From positions 682,001-746,000 of the forward strand of contig NZ_JADQTL010000009.1 of the NCBI RefSeq assembly GCF_017168145.1: a DNA stretch of 64,000 nt, read 5' to 3'. The DNA is from Anaerovorax sp. IOR16 (lineage in GTDB: Bacteria > Bacillota > Clostridia > Peptostreptococcales > Anaerovoracaceae). Below the pieces are notes generated by a model that had not been told where the DNA came from, searched no databases, and worked only from the letters and a program-made list of their open reading frames with translations. Position numbers and translations under genes: made by a program. Below are positions 36,621 to 44,967 of this stretch, piece after piece (the first letter of the stretch is position 1; each line of letters starts with the position of its first letter).

Positions 36621-37514
36621 ATGAAATCAGGATTTGTAGGAATTATTGGAAGACCAAATGTTGGGAAGTCTACGTTATTAAATGCAATTTTAGGAGAAAA
36701 AATTGCCATTGCGACGGACAAACCGCAAACAACGAGAAATAGCATTCGAGGTATTTTTACACGGTGCAAAGGTGAGGCAGACGATTGCCAGCTGATTTTC
36801 ATTGATACACCGGGGATTCATAAACCGAGAAACAAACTTGGTGGCTATATGACGGAGATGGCGGCCAATACATTGAAAGAGGTCGATGTTATTGTTTTTA
36901 TTGTAGATGATGCATTGTCGGCAGGTCCAGGAGATCAATATATTTTGGACATGCTGAAAGATACAAATACACCGAAGCTGCTTGTTATAAATAAAATTGA
37001 CAAGTTATCTCCGGAAACATTCCGCAGTATTTATGAGGAATATGAAAAAATCAATATTTTCGACGGCATCTACGGCGTATGTGCTTTAGAAGGAAAAAAT
37101 GTCGATGCACTCTTGAAAAAGCTTGAATCTCTTATTTCAGAAGGGCCGATGTATTTTCCGGAGGATATGATTACTGATCATCCGGAACGTTTTTTAGTCA
37201 GTGAGCTGATTCGTGAAAAGGTACTTTTGTATTTAAATGATGAGGTTCCTCATGGTGTTGCTGTTGAAATTGAAAGTTATAAGGAGACAGACAAGATCAC
37301 GAAAATTGGCGCAGTTATTTATTGTGAAAAAAAATCACATAAAGGAATTATCATTGGAAAACAGGGCAAGAAACTTAAAGGTATTGGAAAGAGTGCCCGC
37401 TTAGAGATTGAAGGTCTTTTAGGCTCAAAAGTATTTTTAGAACTTTGGGTAAAAGTAAAGGAAAATTGGAGAGACAATGATTTTGCCATCGGCAATTTTG
37501 GGTATAAGGAATAA
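36621..37514 (+). CDS. era: GTPase Era
   Basis: Ribosome-assembly GTPase binding the 3' end of 16S rRNA. GTPase motifs: GRPNVGKSTLLNAILG, the PQTTRNSIRG switch, DTPGIHKPRNKLG and NKIDKL; the KH domain follows with IGKQGKKLKGIGKSARLEIEG. A GTG at 36600 would extend the frame, but AGGAG lies 6 nt before the ATG at 36621, giving 297 residues. Two nt separate it from recO. Confidence 0.97.
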   Translation: MKSGFVGIIGRPNVGKSTLLNAILGEKIAIATDKPQTTRNSIRGIFTRCKGEADDCQLIFIDTPGIHKPRNKLGGYMTEMAANTLKEVDVIVFIVDDALSAGPGDQYILDMLKDTNTPKLLVINKIDKLSPETFRSIYEEYEKINIFDGIYGVCALEGKNVDALLKKLESLISEGPMYFPEDMITDHPERFLVSELIREKVLLYLNDEVPHGVAVEIESYKETDKITKIGAVIYCEKKSHKGIIIGKQGKKLKGIGKSARLEIEGLLGSKVFLELWVKVKENWRDNDFAIGNFGYKE

Positions 37515-37516
37515 AT

Positions 37517-38278
37517 ATGTATACGGATACAGAAGGAATCATATTAAAACAAATAAAAACGGTGTCTGGCCGCAGGATGGTACTTTTGTTTTCGAAAAAA
37601 TTCGGAAAGATCAGTGCTGGTACCAGCATTAATGAAAAGGGAAAGGGGAAATCTGCTTTGGCTATGAGACCCTTTACCTATGGGAAATATGAGCTTTATA
37701 AAAACCGTGATACTTACCACATCAATGGTGCAGAAGTCTTAAAAAGCTATTACCGCATTGGTGAGGATGTAGAAAAATATATGTGTTGTTCTTATGTTTT
37801 GGAATTAACCGAACGAGTTTTGGCGGAGGATGCAAAAGCGCCGGAGATTTTTTATTTGCTTTTGGATTTTCTTTCAATTATGGAAGAAAGAAAAAAAAAG
37901 TTTGAGACTTTGGTACTTGCGTATCAAGTAAAATTGTTGCAATGCTATGGAAATATGCCAAAGCTGGATGCTTGCGCTTGCTGTGGAAGTACAGAAAATT
38001 TAACTGATTTTAGTATTAAAGAGGGTGGACTTATTTGTAAGGCATGTATTTTGCAAGAGAATACGAATGATGCATTGATTTATGAGTTAAACTTTGCTAT
38101 AGTAGATATATTAAGATATTTTTTGCAAAATTCTTTAAAAGCCTTAAAAAGTTTAGCATTGGAAGAATCTGTTCAGGGGCAGCTACAGCAAATTTTAAAA
38201 GATTACTTCGCCTATCATTTGGATATCAAAACGTTAAAAAGTGAAGGATTTGTTATGGGTCTTTCTCAAAAAAAATAG
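37517..38278 (+). CDS. recO: DNA repair protein RecO
   Basis: Recombination mediator that loads RecA with RecF and RecR. The N-terminal OB-fold begins with TEGIILKQIKTVSGRRMV, a helical domain follows, and a zinc site CACCGS ... CKAC (about residues 152-178) is present. 253 residues fit. Directly after era, as in Bacillus. The ending overlaps nothing; the next gene begins 34 nt later. Confidence 0.93.
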   Translation: MYTDTEGIILKQIKTVSGRRMVLLFSKKFGKISAGTSINEKGKGKSALAMRPFTYGKYELYKNRDTYHINGAEVLKSYYRIGEDVEKYMCCSYVLELTERVLAEDAKAPEIFYLLLDFLSIMEERKKKFETLVLAYQVKLLQCYGNMPKLDACACCGSTENLTDFSIKEGGLICKACILQENTNDALIYELNFAIVDILRYFLQNSLKALKSLALEESVQGQLQQILKDYFAYHLDIKTLKSEGFVMGLSQKK

Positions 38279-38312
38279 AGTTTATCTAGGAAAAGAAAAG
38301 GTGGTGTTTTTT

Positions 38313-38927
38313 ATGGAAATTACATTAGAAAAGATTGAATTGGTAAAAGACAGAACTGGGGTTAGCTACAAAGAAGCAAAAGAAGCGTTAGAGGCAGCTG
38401 AGGGCAGTGTTGTTGATGCAATTATTAATATTGAAGAATCCATTGATATCAACAGCAAGAGTAAGCTTGGTGAGCAAGGTGCAGAAATCATTGAATCCAT
38501 CAAAGAAATGATTCGAAAAGGAAATATTGCAAAGATTACCATTAAAAAGGAGGATGAGGTTCTATTGAATCTTCCTTTAAATGTAGGAATTGTCGGTACG
38601 ATTCTGTTTCCTTGGACTGCAGTAATTGCAACGATTGCGGCATTTGGAACAAAGTGCAAAATCGAACTTTTAAAGGACAATGGTGAAATCGTCAATGTAA
38701 GTGGAATGGCAACTGACACATTTGAGAATGTAAAAGAAAAAAGCACCGTAATTGCAGACGAAATGAAAGTCAAGGGTGCTGATGTTTTTAATAATGTGAA
38801 AGATAAGGCAAATGACGCGTTACGCAAAAATACTGAAACGGAAAATGATTCCGAATGCGATTGCGGATGTGATGGACCAATCGAAACTTGTGGTTGTGAA
38901 TGCAGCTGTGGAGACGAAGAAAAATAA
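38313..38927 (+). CDS. DUF4342-like protein with cysteine-rich C-terminal tail
   Basis: 204-residue protein. The N terminus is UBA-like (EKIELVKDRTGVSYKEAKEA, then VVDAIINIEE), typical of the DUF4342 family; the middle has LNLPLNVGIVGTILFPWTA, possibly membrane-associated. The last 25 residues hold eight Cys in CDCGCDGPIETCGCECSCG, preceded by an amphipathic Lys-rich helix. The frame opens at 38241 within recO, but AAGGTGGTG before the ATG at 38313 and homology define the start. The Cys cluster could bind metal; function unknown. Confidence 0.82.
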   Translation: MEITLEKIELVKDRTGVSYKEAKEALEAAEGSVVDAIINIEESIDINSKSKLGEQGAEIIESIKEMIRKGNIAKITIKKEDEVLLNLPLNVGIVGTILFPWTAVIATIAAFGTKCKIELLKDNGEIVNVSGMATDTFENVKEKSTVIADEMKVKGADVFNNVKDKANDALRKNTETENDSECDCGCDGPIETCGCECSCGDEEK

Positions 38928-38961
38928 ACAAAAACAAAAGAAACAGAAATGGTAGGGTAAG

Positions 38962-40365
38962 ATGAAGAAAGAATTTTCAATGGACAAAGTTGTAGCACTG
39001 GCAAAATCTCGTGGTTTTGTATATCCGGGATCTGATATCTACGGAGGACTTGCAAATACTTGGGATTATGGTCCAGTGGGAGTGGAATTAAAAAACAATG
39101 TAAAAAAAGCATGGTGGAAAAAATTTGTGCAGGAATCTAAGTACAATGTTGGATTGGATGCTGCTATTTTAATGAATCCTAAGACTTGGGTTGCTTCCGG
39201 TCATGTAGGTGGTTTTGCAGATCCACTGATTGATTGTAAGAGTTGTAAAGCAAGATTTCGTGCAGATAAGTTAATTGAAGATTTTATGATGCAAAAGGAC
39301 GGTGAAGCGATTACTGTTGATGGCTGGTCCAATGAAAAATTAGAAGGCTATATTAAGGATAATGCAATCGCATGTCCAGAATGCGGTAAAAATGATTTTA
39401 CGGGAATTCGTCAATTTAATTTAATGTTTAAGACCTTCCAAGGTGTTACAGAAGATTCTAAATCAGAAATTTTCTTAAGACCGGAAACTGCACAGGGTAT
39501 CTTTGTAAATTTTAAAAATGTTGCACGAACGACTCGTAAAAAGATGCCGTTTGGTATTGCACAGATTGGAAAGTCATTCAGAAATGAAATTACACCGGGA
39601 AACTTTACATTCCGAACCCGTGAATTTGAACAGATGGAATTGGAATTTTTCTGTACACCGGGAACCGATTTGGAATGGTTTGATTATTGGAAGAATATGT
39701 GTGTAGAATGGTTGAAATCTTTACAGATGGACATGAATTCCATTCGTCTTCGTGACCATGAAAAAGAAGAACTATCCCACTATAGTAATGCAACAACGGA
39801 CATTGAATTTTTGTTCCCATTTGGTTGGGGGGAACTATGGGGAATTGCAGATCGAACCGACTTTGATTTAAAACAGCATCAGGAGCATTCCGGACAAGAT
39901 ATGAGTTATATGGATGCAGTTACCAATGAGAAGTATGTTCCATATTGCATTGAGCCATCCTTGGGAGCAGATCGTGTAACTTTGGCTTTCCTAGTGAACG
40001 CTTATAATGAAGAAACAATTGTTGACGGTAAAGGGCAGGAGGATACTCGTGTTGTTATGAAGTTCCATCCGGCATTGGCACCGTTTAAAGCAGCAGTTCT
40101 TCCTCTGACAAAGAAACAGGCAGAAGCAGCTGAAGAACTTCATGCTGAGCTTTCCAAATACTTTATGATAGACTATGATTTGCCGGGAAGCATTGGAAAG
40201 AGATACCGAAGACAGGATGAAATTGGAACACCATTCTGTATAACCGTGGACTTTGATACAGAAAATGATCAATCGGTTACGATTCGAGATCGTGATACGA
40301 TGCAGCAAATTCGTCTGCCGATCAATCAATTAAGAAGTTATATTGAAGAAAAACTAATTTTTTAA
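38962..40365 (+). CDS. glyQS: glycine--tRNA ligase, dimeric type
   Basis: Class II aminoacyl-tRNA synthetase of the alpha2 (single-chain) type, 467 residues. Motifs: [58 protein letters not shown] (motif 2), [14 protein letters not shown] and EPSLGADRV (motif 3), with the C-terminal anticodon-binding domain. No T-box leader is seen in the 34 nt between the preceding gene and this one. A hairpin follows the stop. Confidence 0.97.
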   Translation: MKKEFSMDKVVALAKSRGFVYPGSDIYGGLANTWDYGPVGVELKNNVKKAWWKKFVQESKYNVGLDAAILMNPKTWVASGHVGGFADPLIDCKSCKARFRADKLIEDFMMQKDGEAITVDGWSNEKLEGYIKDNAIACPECGKNDFTGIRQFNLMFKTFQGVTEDSKSEIFLRPETAQGIFVNFKNVARTTRKKMPFGIAQIGKSFRNEITPGNFTFRTREFEQMELEFFCTPGTDLEWFDYWKNMCVEWLKSLQMDMNSIRLRDHEKEELSHYSNATTDIEFLFPFGWGELWGIADRTDFDLKQHQEHSGQDMSYMDAVTNEKYVPYCIEPSLGADRVTLAFLVNAYNEETIVDGKGQEDTRVVMKFHPALAPFKAAVLPLTKKQAEAAEELHAELSKYFMIDYDLPGSIGKRYRRQDEIGTPFCITVDFDTENDQSVTIRDRDTMQQIRLPINQLRSYIEEKLIF

Positions 40366-40372
40366 TTTTATA

Positions 40373-40400
40373 GGGCAAGCTTAAAAAGCTTGTCCTTGTT
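40373..40400 (+). terminator. stem-loop after glyQS
   Basis: GGGCAAGCTT (40373-40382) and AAGCTTGTCC (40386-40395) form a 10-bp stem with one G-T pair and a 3-nt loop; the T tail is weak (TTGTT). Confidence 0.65.
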
Positions 40401-40509
40401 ACTAGTAAATTTTATTAAATTTTGAAAATAAGGTCTATCATTTAATGATTAAAAAGTGACTTTATTAACCATAATCTACAATATTAAAAACTTAAAGGAG
40501 AGATGAAAA

Positions 40510-43140
40510 ATGGGAAAGAAGTACGTTTACCTTTTTAAAGAGGGTAATGGAAACATGCGCGAATTATTAGGAGGTAAAGGTGCAAATTTGGCGGAAATGA
40601 CGAACTTGGGTATGCCGGTTCCGCAGGGATTTACAATTACAACGGAAGCTTGTACACAATACTATGCTGACGGTGAAAAAATTAATGATGAGATTCAGTC
40701 AGAAATTTTACGTTACATAACGGAACTTGAAAAAATTTCTGAAAAAAAATTCGGTGATTTAACAAATCCATTACTTGTTTCTGTTCGATCTGGTGCCAGA
40801 GCATCTATGCCAGGTATGATGGATACTATATTAAATTTAGGACTGAATGATGAAGTTGTGGAAAGCTTTGCGAAAAAAACAGGCAATCCTCGTTTTGCAT
40901 ACGACTCTTATCGTCGATTTATCCAAATGTATTCTGATGTTGTCATGGAAGTTGGGAAATCCTATTTCGAAAAGCTAATTGACGAAATGAAAGGCAAAAA
41001 AGGTGTTACTTTAGACACTGAGCTGGAAGCAGAAGATTTAAAAGAACTTGCAAAACAGTTTAAGCAGGAATATAAGAATAAAGTTGGAGAAGACTTCCCA
41101 TCTAATCCTGTAGATCAATTGATGGGAGCAATCAAAGCTGTTTTCCGTTCCTGGGATAATCCTCGTGCTATTTATTATCGTAGAATGAATGACATTCCTT
41201 CTTCTTGGGGGACTGCTGTTAATGTTCAGGCGATGGTATTTGGTAACATGGGTGATACCTCTGGAACCGGTGTTGCTTTCTCCAGAAATCCAGCAACTGG
41301 TGAGAAGAAATTATATGGAGAATTCTTAATGAATGCACAAGGTGAAGACGTGGTTGCCGGTGTAAGAACTCCACAGACAATTGATCAATTAAAAGAACAG
41401 AATCCGACAGTATATGAAGAATTTTATAAAATCGTATATACCTTGGAGAAACATTATAGAGATATGCAGGATATGGAGTTTACCATTGAAGAAGGAAAAC
41501 TTTATATGTTGCAGACAAGAAATGGAAAACGTACTGCAGCTGCTGCACTTCAAATTGCATGTGACCTTGTAGATGAAGGTATGATTAATGAAAAAGAAGC
41601 AGTGAGTATGATTGATCCAAAACAACTTGATGCTTTGCTTCATCCGCAATTTGATGCTGATGCCTTAAAAGCTGCATCACCGGTTGGTGAAGCATTACCG
41701 GCTTCTCCGGGCGCTGCATGCGGTCAGGTTGTATTCACTGCAGAAGATGCGACCGAATGGGCAACAAAGAAAGGTGCAAAGGTTATTTTGGTTCGTCTGG
41801 AAACTTCTCCGGAAGACATTGAAGGTATGCATTACGCACAGGGTATTTTAACTGTTCGCGGAGGTATGACTTCACATGCTGCGGTAGTAGCAAGAGGTAT
41901 GGGAACTTGCTGCGTATCTGGTTGTGGTGAGATAAAGATTGATGAAAAGAAGAAAGTCTTTACACTTGGTGGAAAAGAATTCCATGAAGGAGATTTCATA
42001 TCTTTGGATGGCTCTACTGGTAAAATTTATGGAGAAGCTATCAAAACAGTTGATGCATCTATTTCCGGTAATTTTGACCGTTTAATGAAATGGGCAGATC
42101 ATTATCGTGCATTAAAGGTTCGTACAAATGCGGATACTCCAAAGGATGCAAAGCAAGCTAAAAGCTTTGGTGCAGAAGGAATTGGGCTGTGCCGTACGGA
42201 GCATATGTTCTTTGATTCTGCCAGAATTTCTGCGATGAGAGAGATGATTGTATCAAAGACGGAAGAACAGAGAAGAGCGGCATTGGCAAAGCTTTTACCA
42301 ATGCAGAGAAGTGATTTTGAAGGTATTTATGAGGCGATGGAAGGCTTCCCGGTTACCATTCGTTTCTTAGATCCTCCACTACATGAATTCTTACCAACAG
42401 ACAACGAGGATATTATAGAACTTGCTAAGGAAATGAAGATGGAAGTGAGTGAATTAAACGCAGTCATTTCTTCCTTACATGAATTCAATCCTATGATGGG
42501 TCATAGAGGTTGCCGTTTGGCAGTTTCTTATCCGGAAATTGCAGAAATGCAGACGACTGCTGTAATTGAAGCGGCAATTGCGGTGCAGAAAAAACATCCG
42601 GAATGGAATATGGTTCCGGAAATTATGATTCCGCTTATTGGAGAAATTAAAGAATTACAGTATGTTAAAAATATTGTAACGGAAACGGCAGATGCCATCA
42701 TTGCAAAATCAGGTATCGATATGAAGTATATGGTTGGAACTATGATTGAAATTCCACGTGCTGCTTTGACTGCAGATGAAATTGCAAAAGAAGCAGAGTT
42801 CTTCTCATTTGGTACAAATGATTTAACACAGATGACATTTGGATTTAGCCGAGATGATGCTGGTGCATTTTTAGGCTCATACTATGAAAAGAAAATTTAT
42901 GAAAATGATCCATTTGCAAAATTGGATCAGGTTGGTGTAGGCAAATTAGTAGAAATGGCTGTTGAATTAGGTCGAAAATCAAGATCTGATTTAAAGCTTG
43001 GAATTTGTGGTGAACATGGTGGTGATCCTTCTTCTGTAGAGTTCTGCCATAAGGTTGGATTAAACTATGTATCTTGCTCCCCGTTCAGAGTACCAATCGC
43101 TCGATTGGCCGCAGCACAGGCAGCGATTAAACTTTCTTAA
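40510..43140 (+). CDS. ppdK: pyruvate, phosphate dikinase
   Basis: Reversible interconversion of pyruvate, ATP and phosphate with PEP, AMP and pyrophosphate; in anaerobes it serves glycolysis or gluconeogenesis. The ATP-grasp N-terminal part starts YVYLFKEGNGNMRELLGGKGANLAEM; the catalytic His lies in GGMTSHAAVVARGMGTCCVSG-type segment; the C-terminal PEP-binding barrel has EGIGLCRTEHMFF, MGHRGCRLAVSYPEI and GICGEHGGDPSSV. 876 residues match PPDK. AAAGGAGAG precedes the ATG. Monocistronic, with a strong terminator. Confidence 0.97.
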   Translation: MGKKYVYLFKEGNGNMRELLGGKGANLAEMTNLGMPVPQGFTITTEACTQYYADGEKINDEIQSEILRYITELEKISEKKFGDLTNPLLVSVRSGARASMPGMMDTILNLGLNDEVVESFAKKTGNPRFAYDSYRRFIQMYSDVVMEVGKSYFEKLIDEMKGKKGVTLDTELEAEDLKELAKQFKQEYKNKVGEDFPSNPVDQLMGAIKAVFRSWDNPRAIYYRRMNDIPSSWGTAVNVQAMVFGNMGDTSGTGVAFSRNPATGEKKLYGEFLMNAQGEDVVAGVRTPQTIDQLKEQNPTVYEEFYKIVYTLEKHYRDMQDMEFTIEEGKLYMLQTRNGKRTAAAALQIACDLVDEGMINEKEAVSMIDPKQLDALLHPQFDADALKAASPVGEALPASPGAACGQVVFTAEDATEWATKKGAKVILVRLETSPEDIEGMHYAQGILTVRGGMTSHAAVVARGMGTCCVSGCGEIKIDEKKKVFTLGGKEFHEGDFISLDGSTGKIYGEAIKTVDASISGNFDRLMKWADHYRALKVRTNADTPKDAKQAKSFGAEGIGLCRTEHMFFDSARISAMREMIVSKTEEQRRAALAKLLPMQRSDFEGIYEAMEGFPVTIRFLDPPLHEFLPTDNEDIIELAKEMKMEVSELNAVISSLHEFNPMMGHRGCRLAVSYPEIAEMQTTAVIEAAIAVQKKHPEWNMVPEIMIPLIGEIKELQYVKNIVTETADAIIAKSGIDMKYMVGTMIEIPRAALTADEIAKEAEFFSFGTNDLTQMTFGFSRDDAGAFLGSYYEKKIYENDPFAKLDQVGVGKLVEMAVELGRKSRSDLKLGICGEHGGDPSSVEFCHKVGLNYVSCSPFRVPIARLAAAQAAIKLS

Positions 43141-43160
43141 TAATCATTGTATTTGAATTC

Positions 43161-43195
43161 AGCCGTTTGTTGTATTTCAACAAACGGCTTTTTTC
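43161..43195 (+). terminator. rho-independent terminator after ppdK
   Basis: AGCCGTTTGTTG (43161-43172), loop TATTT, CAACAAACGGCT (43178-43189), then TTTTTC. Strong. Confidence 0.93.
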
Positions 43196-43232
43196 TTTTA
43201 TAGGCTTAGTATATAAAATATGATTATTGTTA

Positions 43233-43262
43233 TTTGATACCAATGAATATTATTATCAAAAT
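43233..43262 (+). promoter_or_regulatory. inverted repeat with the shared 12-mer, upstream of pepD promoter
   Basis: TTTGATA (43233-43239) and TATCAAA (43254-43260) form an inverted repeat. The right arm lies in TATTATCAAAAT (43251-43262), a 12-mer that recurs exactly before the OPT gene at 44871. Confidence 0.45.
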
Positions 43263-43284
43263 TTGTTCTTTTAGGATGAAAGCA

Positions 43285-43313
43285 TTGAAAGTTTTAAATG
43301 GTAGGAATATAAT
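43285..43313 (+). promoter_or_regulatory. sigma-A promoter of pepD
   Basis: TTGAAA (43285-43290), 17-bp spacer, TATAAT (43308-43313), 51 nt before the coding start. Confidence 0.7.
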
Positions 43314-43364
43314 AATTATGGTTTTATTTGCTATTGTATAGAATTATTAAAGGAGTGAACAAAT

Positions 43365-44828
43365 ATGAAATATAAAATTACAGGATATGAACCCAATGCA
43401 TTGTTTCAATATTTTGAAGAAATTAGTGCCATTCCAAGAGGATCTGGTAATGAAAAAGCAATCAGTGAATATTTGATTGCCTTTGCAAAAACACATAATC
43501 TTCAATGCTATCATGATGAATTAAATAACGTAGTAATAAAGAAACCTGCAACGAAGGGATATGAAAAGAGTCCTGCCGTGATGCTTCAAGGCCATCAGGA
43601 TATGGTATGTGAAAAAAACAATGATGTTATACATGATTTTGAGAAAGATGGCATCGATTTAATTGTTGAGAATGGCTTTGTAAGAGCAAATGGGACAACA
43701 TTAGGTGCTGATAATGGCATTGCTGTGGCAATGATGTTAGCTCTTTTATCTGCAGATGATTTAAAACATCCAGCATTAGAATGTGTATTTACGGTTGAGG
43801 AAGAGGTTGGACTGAATGGTGCAGCAGGTTTGGATGCTTCTGTTTTAGATGCAAGGATTATGATTAATTTAGACTCGGAAGAAGAAGGAATCGCTACTGT
43901 AAGCTGTGCAGGCGGAATGCGTTATACGATGAAAAAGGATGCTTCGTATGAAACGATAAAACAGCCGTTGCTGCTTTCAATTGCAGTTAAAGGATTGCTG
44001 GGCGGACATTCCGGTTCTGACATTCATCTTGAAAGAGGGAATGCAAATAAGATAATGGGACGTTTGCTTCAATCGGTATTAAAAGAAACAAAAATGCAAT
44101 TGGTTTCTATCAAAGGTGGAAACAAGGATAACGCAATTCCGAGAGAATGTATTAGTACATTGGCATTTTCTAATCAAGAAGAGCGAAACATTGCATTTAA
44201 AATATTAGAAGGATTGAAAAAAGATCTTTTGGAAGAACTTCATGCAGATGAGCCTTCTTTTGCAATGGAGATCAAACAATCTGAAGATGATTCGGTCGAT
44301 GCATGGACTCGTAAGGAAACTGAAAATATCATAAATTTGATTTTCCTTTCTCCGGACGGTGCGCAAAAACGAAACGTACGCCAAGGCGGTTTTATTGTTG
44401 CATCTTTGAATATGGGTGTGGTTGAAAGCAATGATAAGGGCATTACGATTGTATTCGCTCCGAGAAGCTCGATTTCATCCTTGCAAGAGGAAATTGTTCA
44501 GAGGTTGACGTTATTAACAGATGAATTTGGATTCCAATATAAAATTGCCGGACAATATCCTGGTTGGAGCTTTGCAGAAGAATCTAAGATTCGAGATGCA
44601 TTTGTGGAAAGCTTCCATCGTTTGTTTGGAAAAGAATTACAAATTGAAGCCATTCATGCTGGATTGGAATGTGGATTGTTTGCTGATAAATTGCCAGGAT
44701 TGGATGCCATTGCCGTAGGACCGACAATGAGAAATTGTCATACACCAAATGAAACAATGGATTTAGCATCCTGCGAACGTACATGGAAATTGTTAACAGA
44801 TGTGCTAGAAGGTTTATGTATTGCATAA
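43365..44828 (+). CDS. pepD: aminoacyl-histidine dipeptidase (M20C)
   Basis: Cytoplasmic zinc dipeptidase (PepD, carnosinase-like) that hydrolyses a broad range of dipeptides. Metal and catalytic motifs: VMLQGHQDMVCEKN, TLGADNGIAVAMML, TVEEEVGLNGAAGLD and INLDSEEEG; lid domain with LGGHSGSDIHLERGNANK; final HAGLECGLF and HTPNETMD. 487 residues, as expected. AAAGGAG precedes the ATG. Its neighbour is an oligopeptide-type transporter, which suggests joint peptide use. Confidence 0.95.
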   Translation: MKYKITGYEPNALFQYFEEISAIPRGSGNEKAISEYLIAFAKTHNLQCYHDELNNVVIKKPATKGYEKSPAVMLQGHQDMVCEKNNDVIHDFEKDGIDLIVENGFVRANGTTLGADNGIAVAMMLALLSADDLKHPALECVFTVEEEVGLNGAAGLDASVLDARIMINLDSEEEGIATVSCAGGMRYTMKKDASYETIKQPLLLSIAVKGLLGGHSGSDIHLERGNANKIMGRLLQSVLKETKMQLVSIKGGNKDNAIPRECISTLAFSNQEERNIAFKILEGLKKDLLEELHADEPSFAMEIKQSEDDSVDAWTRKETENIINLIFLSPDGAQKRNVRQGGFIVASLNMGVVESNDKGITIVFAPRSSISSLQEEIVQRLTLLTDEFGFQYKIAGQYPGWSFAEESKIRDAFVESFHRLFGKELQIEAIHAGLECGLFADKLPGLDAIAVGPTMRNCHTPNETMDLASCERTWKLLTDVLEGLCIA

Positions 44829-44830
44829 AA

Positions 44831-44870
44831 TGTGATAGGCCATTATAATAGAAATTCCAATGTTATCACA
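44831..44870 (+). repeat. inverted repeat between pepD and OPT gene
   Basis: TGTGATA (44831-44837) and TATCACA (44864-44870), 26 nt apart. The spacing is too wide for a Crp-type operator and no T-run follows. It may be a weak terminator of pepD or a regulatory site. Confidence 0.4.
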
Positions 44871-44922
44871 TATTATCAAAATATAGATAATACTGGAATA
44901 TTTTTAAAATTTGTGGTATAAT
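44871..44922 (+). promoter_or_regulatory. promoter region of the OPT transporter with shared 12-mer
   Basis: TATAAT (44917-44922) preceded by TGG gives an extended -10; the -35 region is weak. Upstream, TATTATC (44871-44877) and GATAATA (44886-44892) form an inverted repeat containing TATTATCAAAAT, identical to the element upstream of pepD. Confidence 0.5.
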
Positions 44923-44967
44923 AGCATTGCTATTTTACTATTAAGTAACGAAAGGAAGAAAAAAAGT

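Noticed and set aside
38928-38961. T-box leader before glyQS
   Set aside because: Only 34 nt separate the genes and no specifier or antiterminator sequence is visible.
38366-39112. 248-residue minus-strand frame across the DUF4342-like gene and glyQS
   Set aside because: It is Ser/Phe-rich shadow sequence spanning two well-supported plus-strand genes.
44831-44870. Crp-type operator formed by TGTGATA and TATCACA
   Set aside because: The half-sites are 26 nt apart, whereas Crp-type sites have 6; kept only as an inverted repeat.
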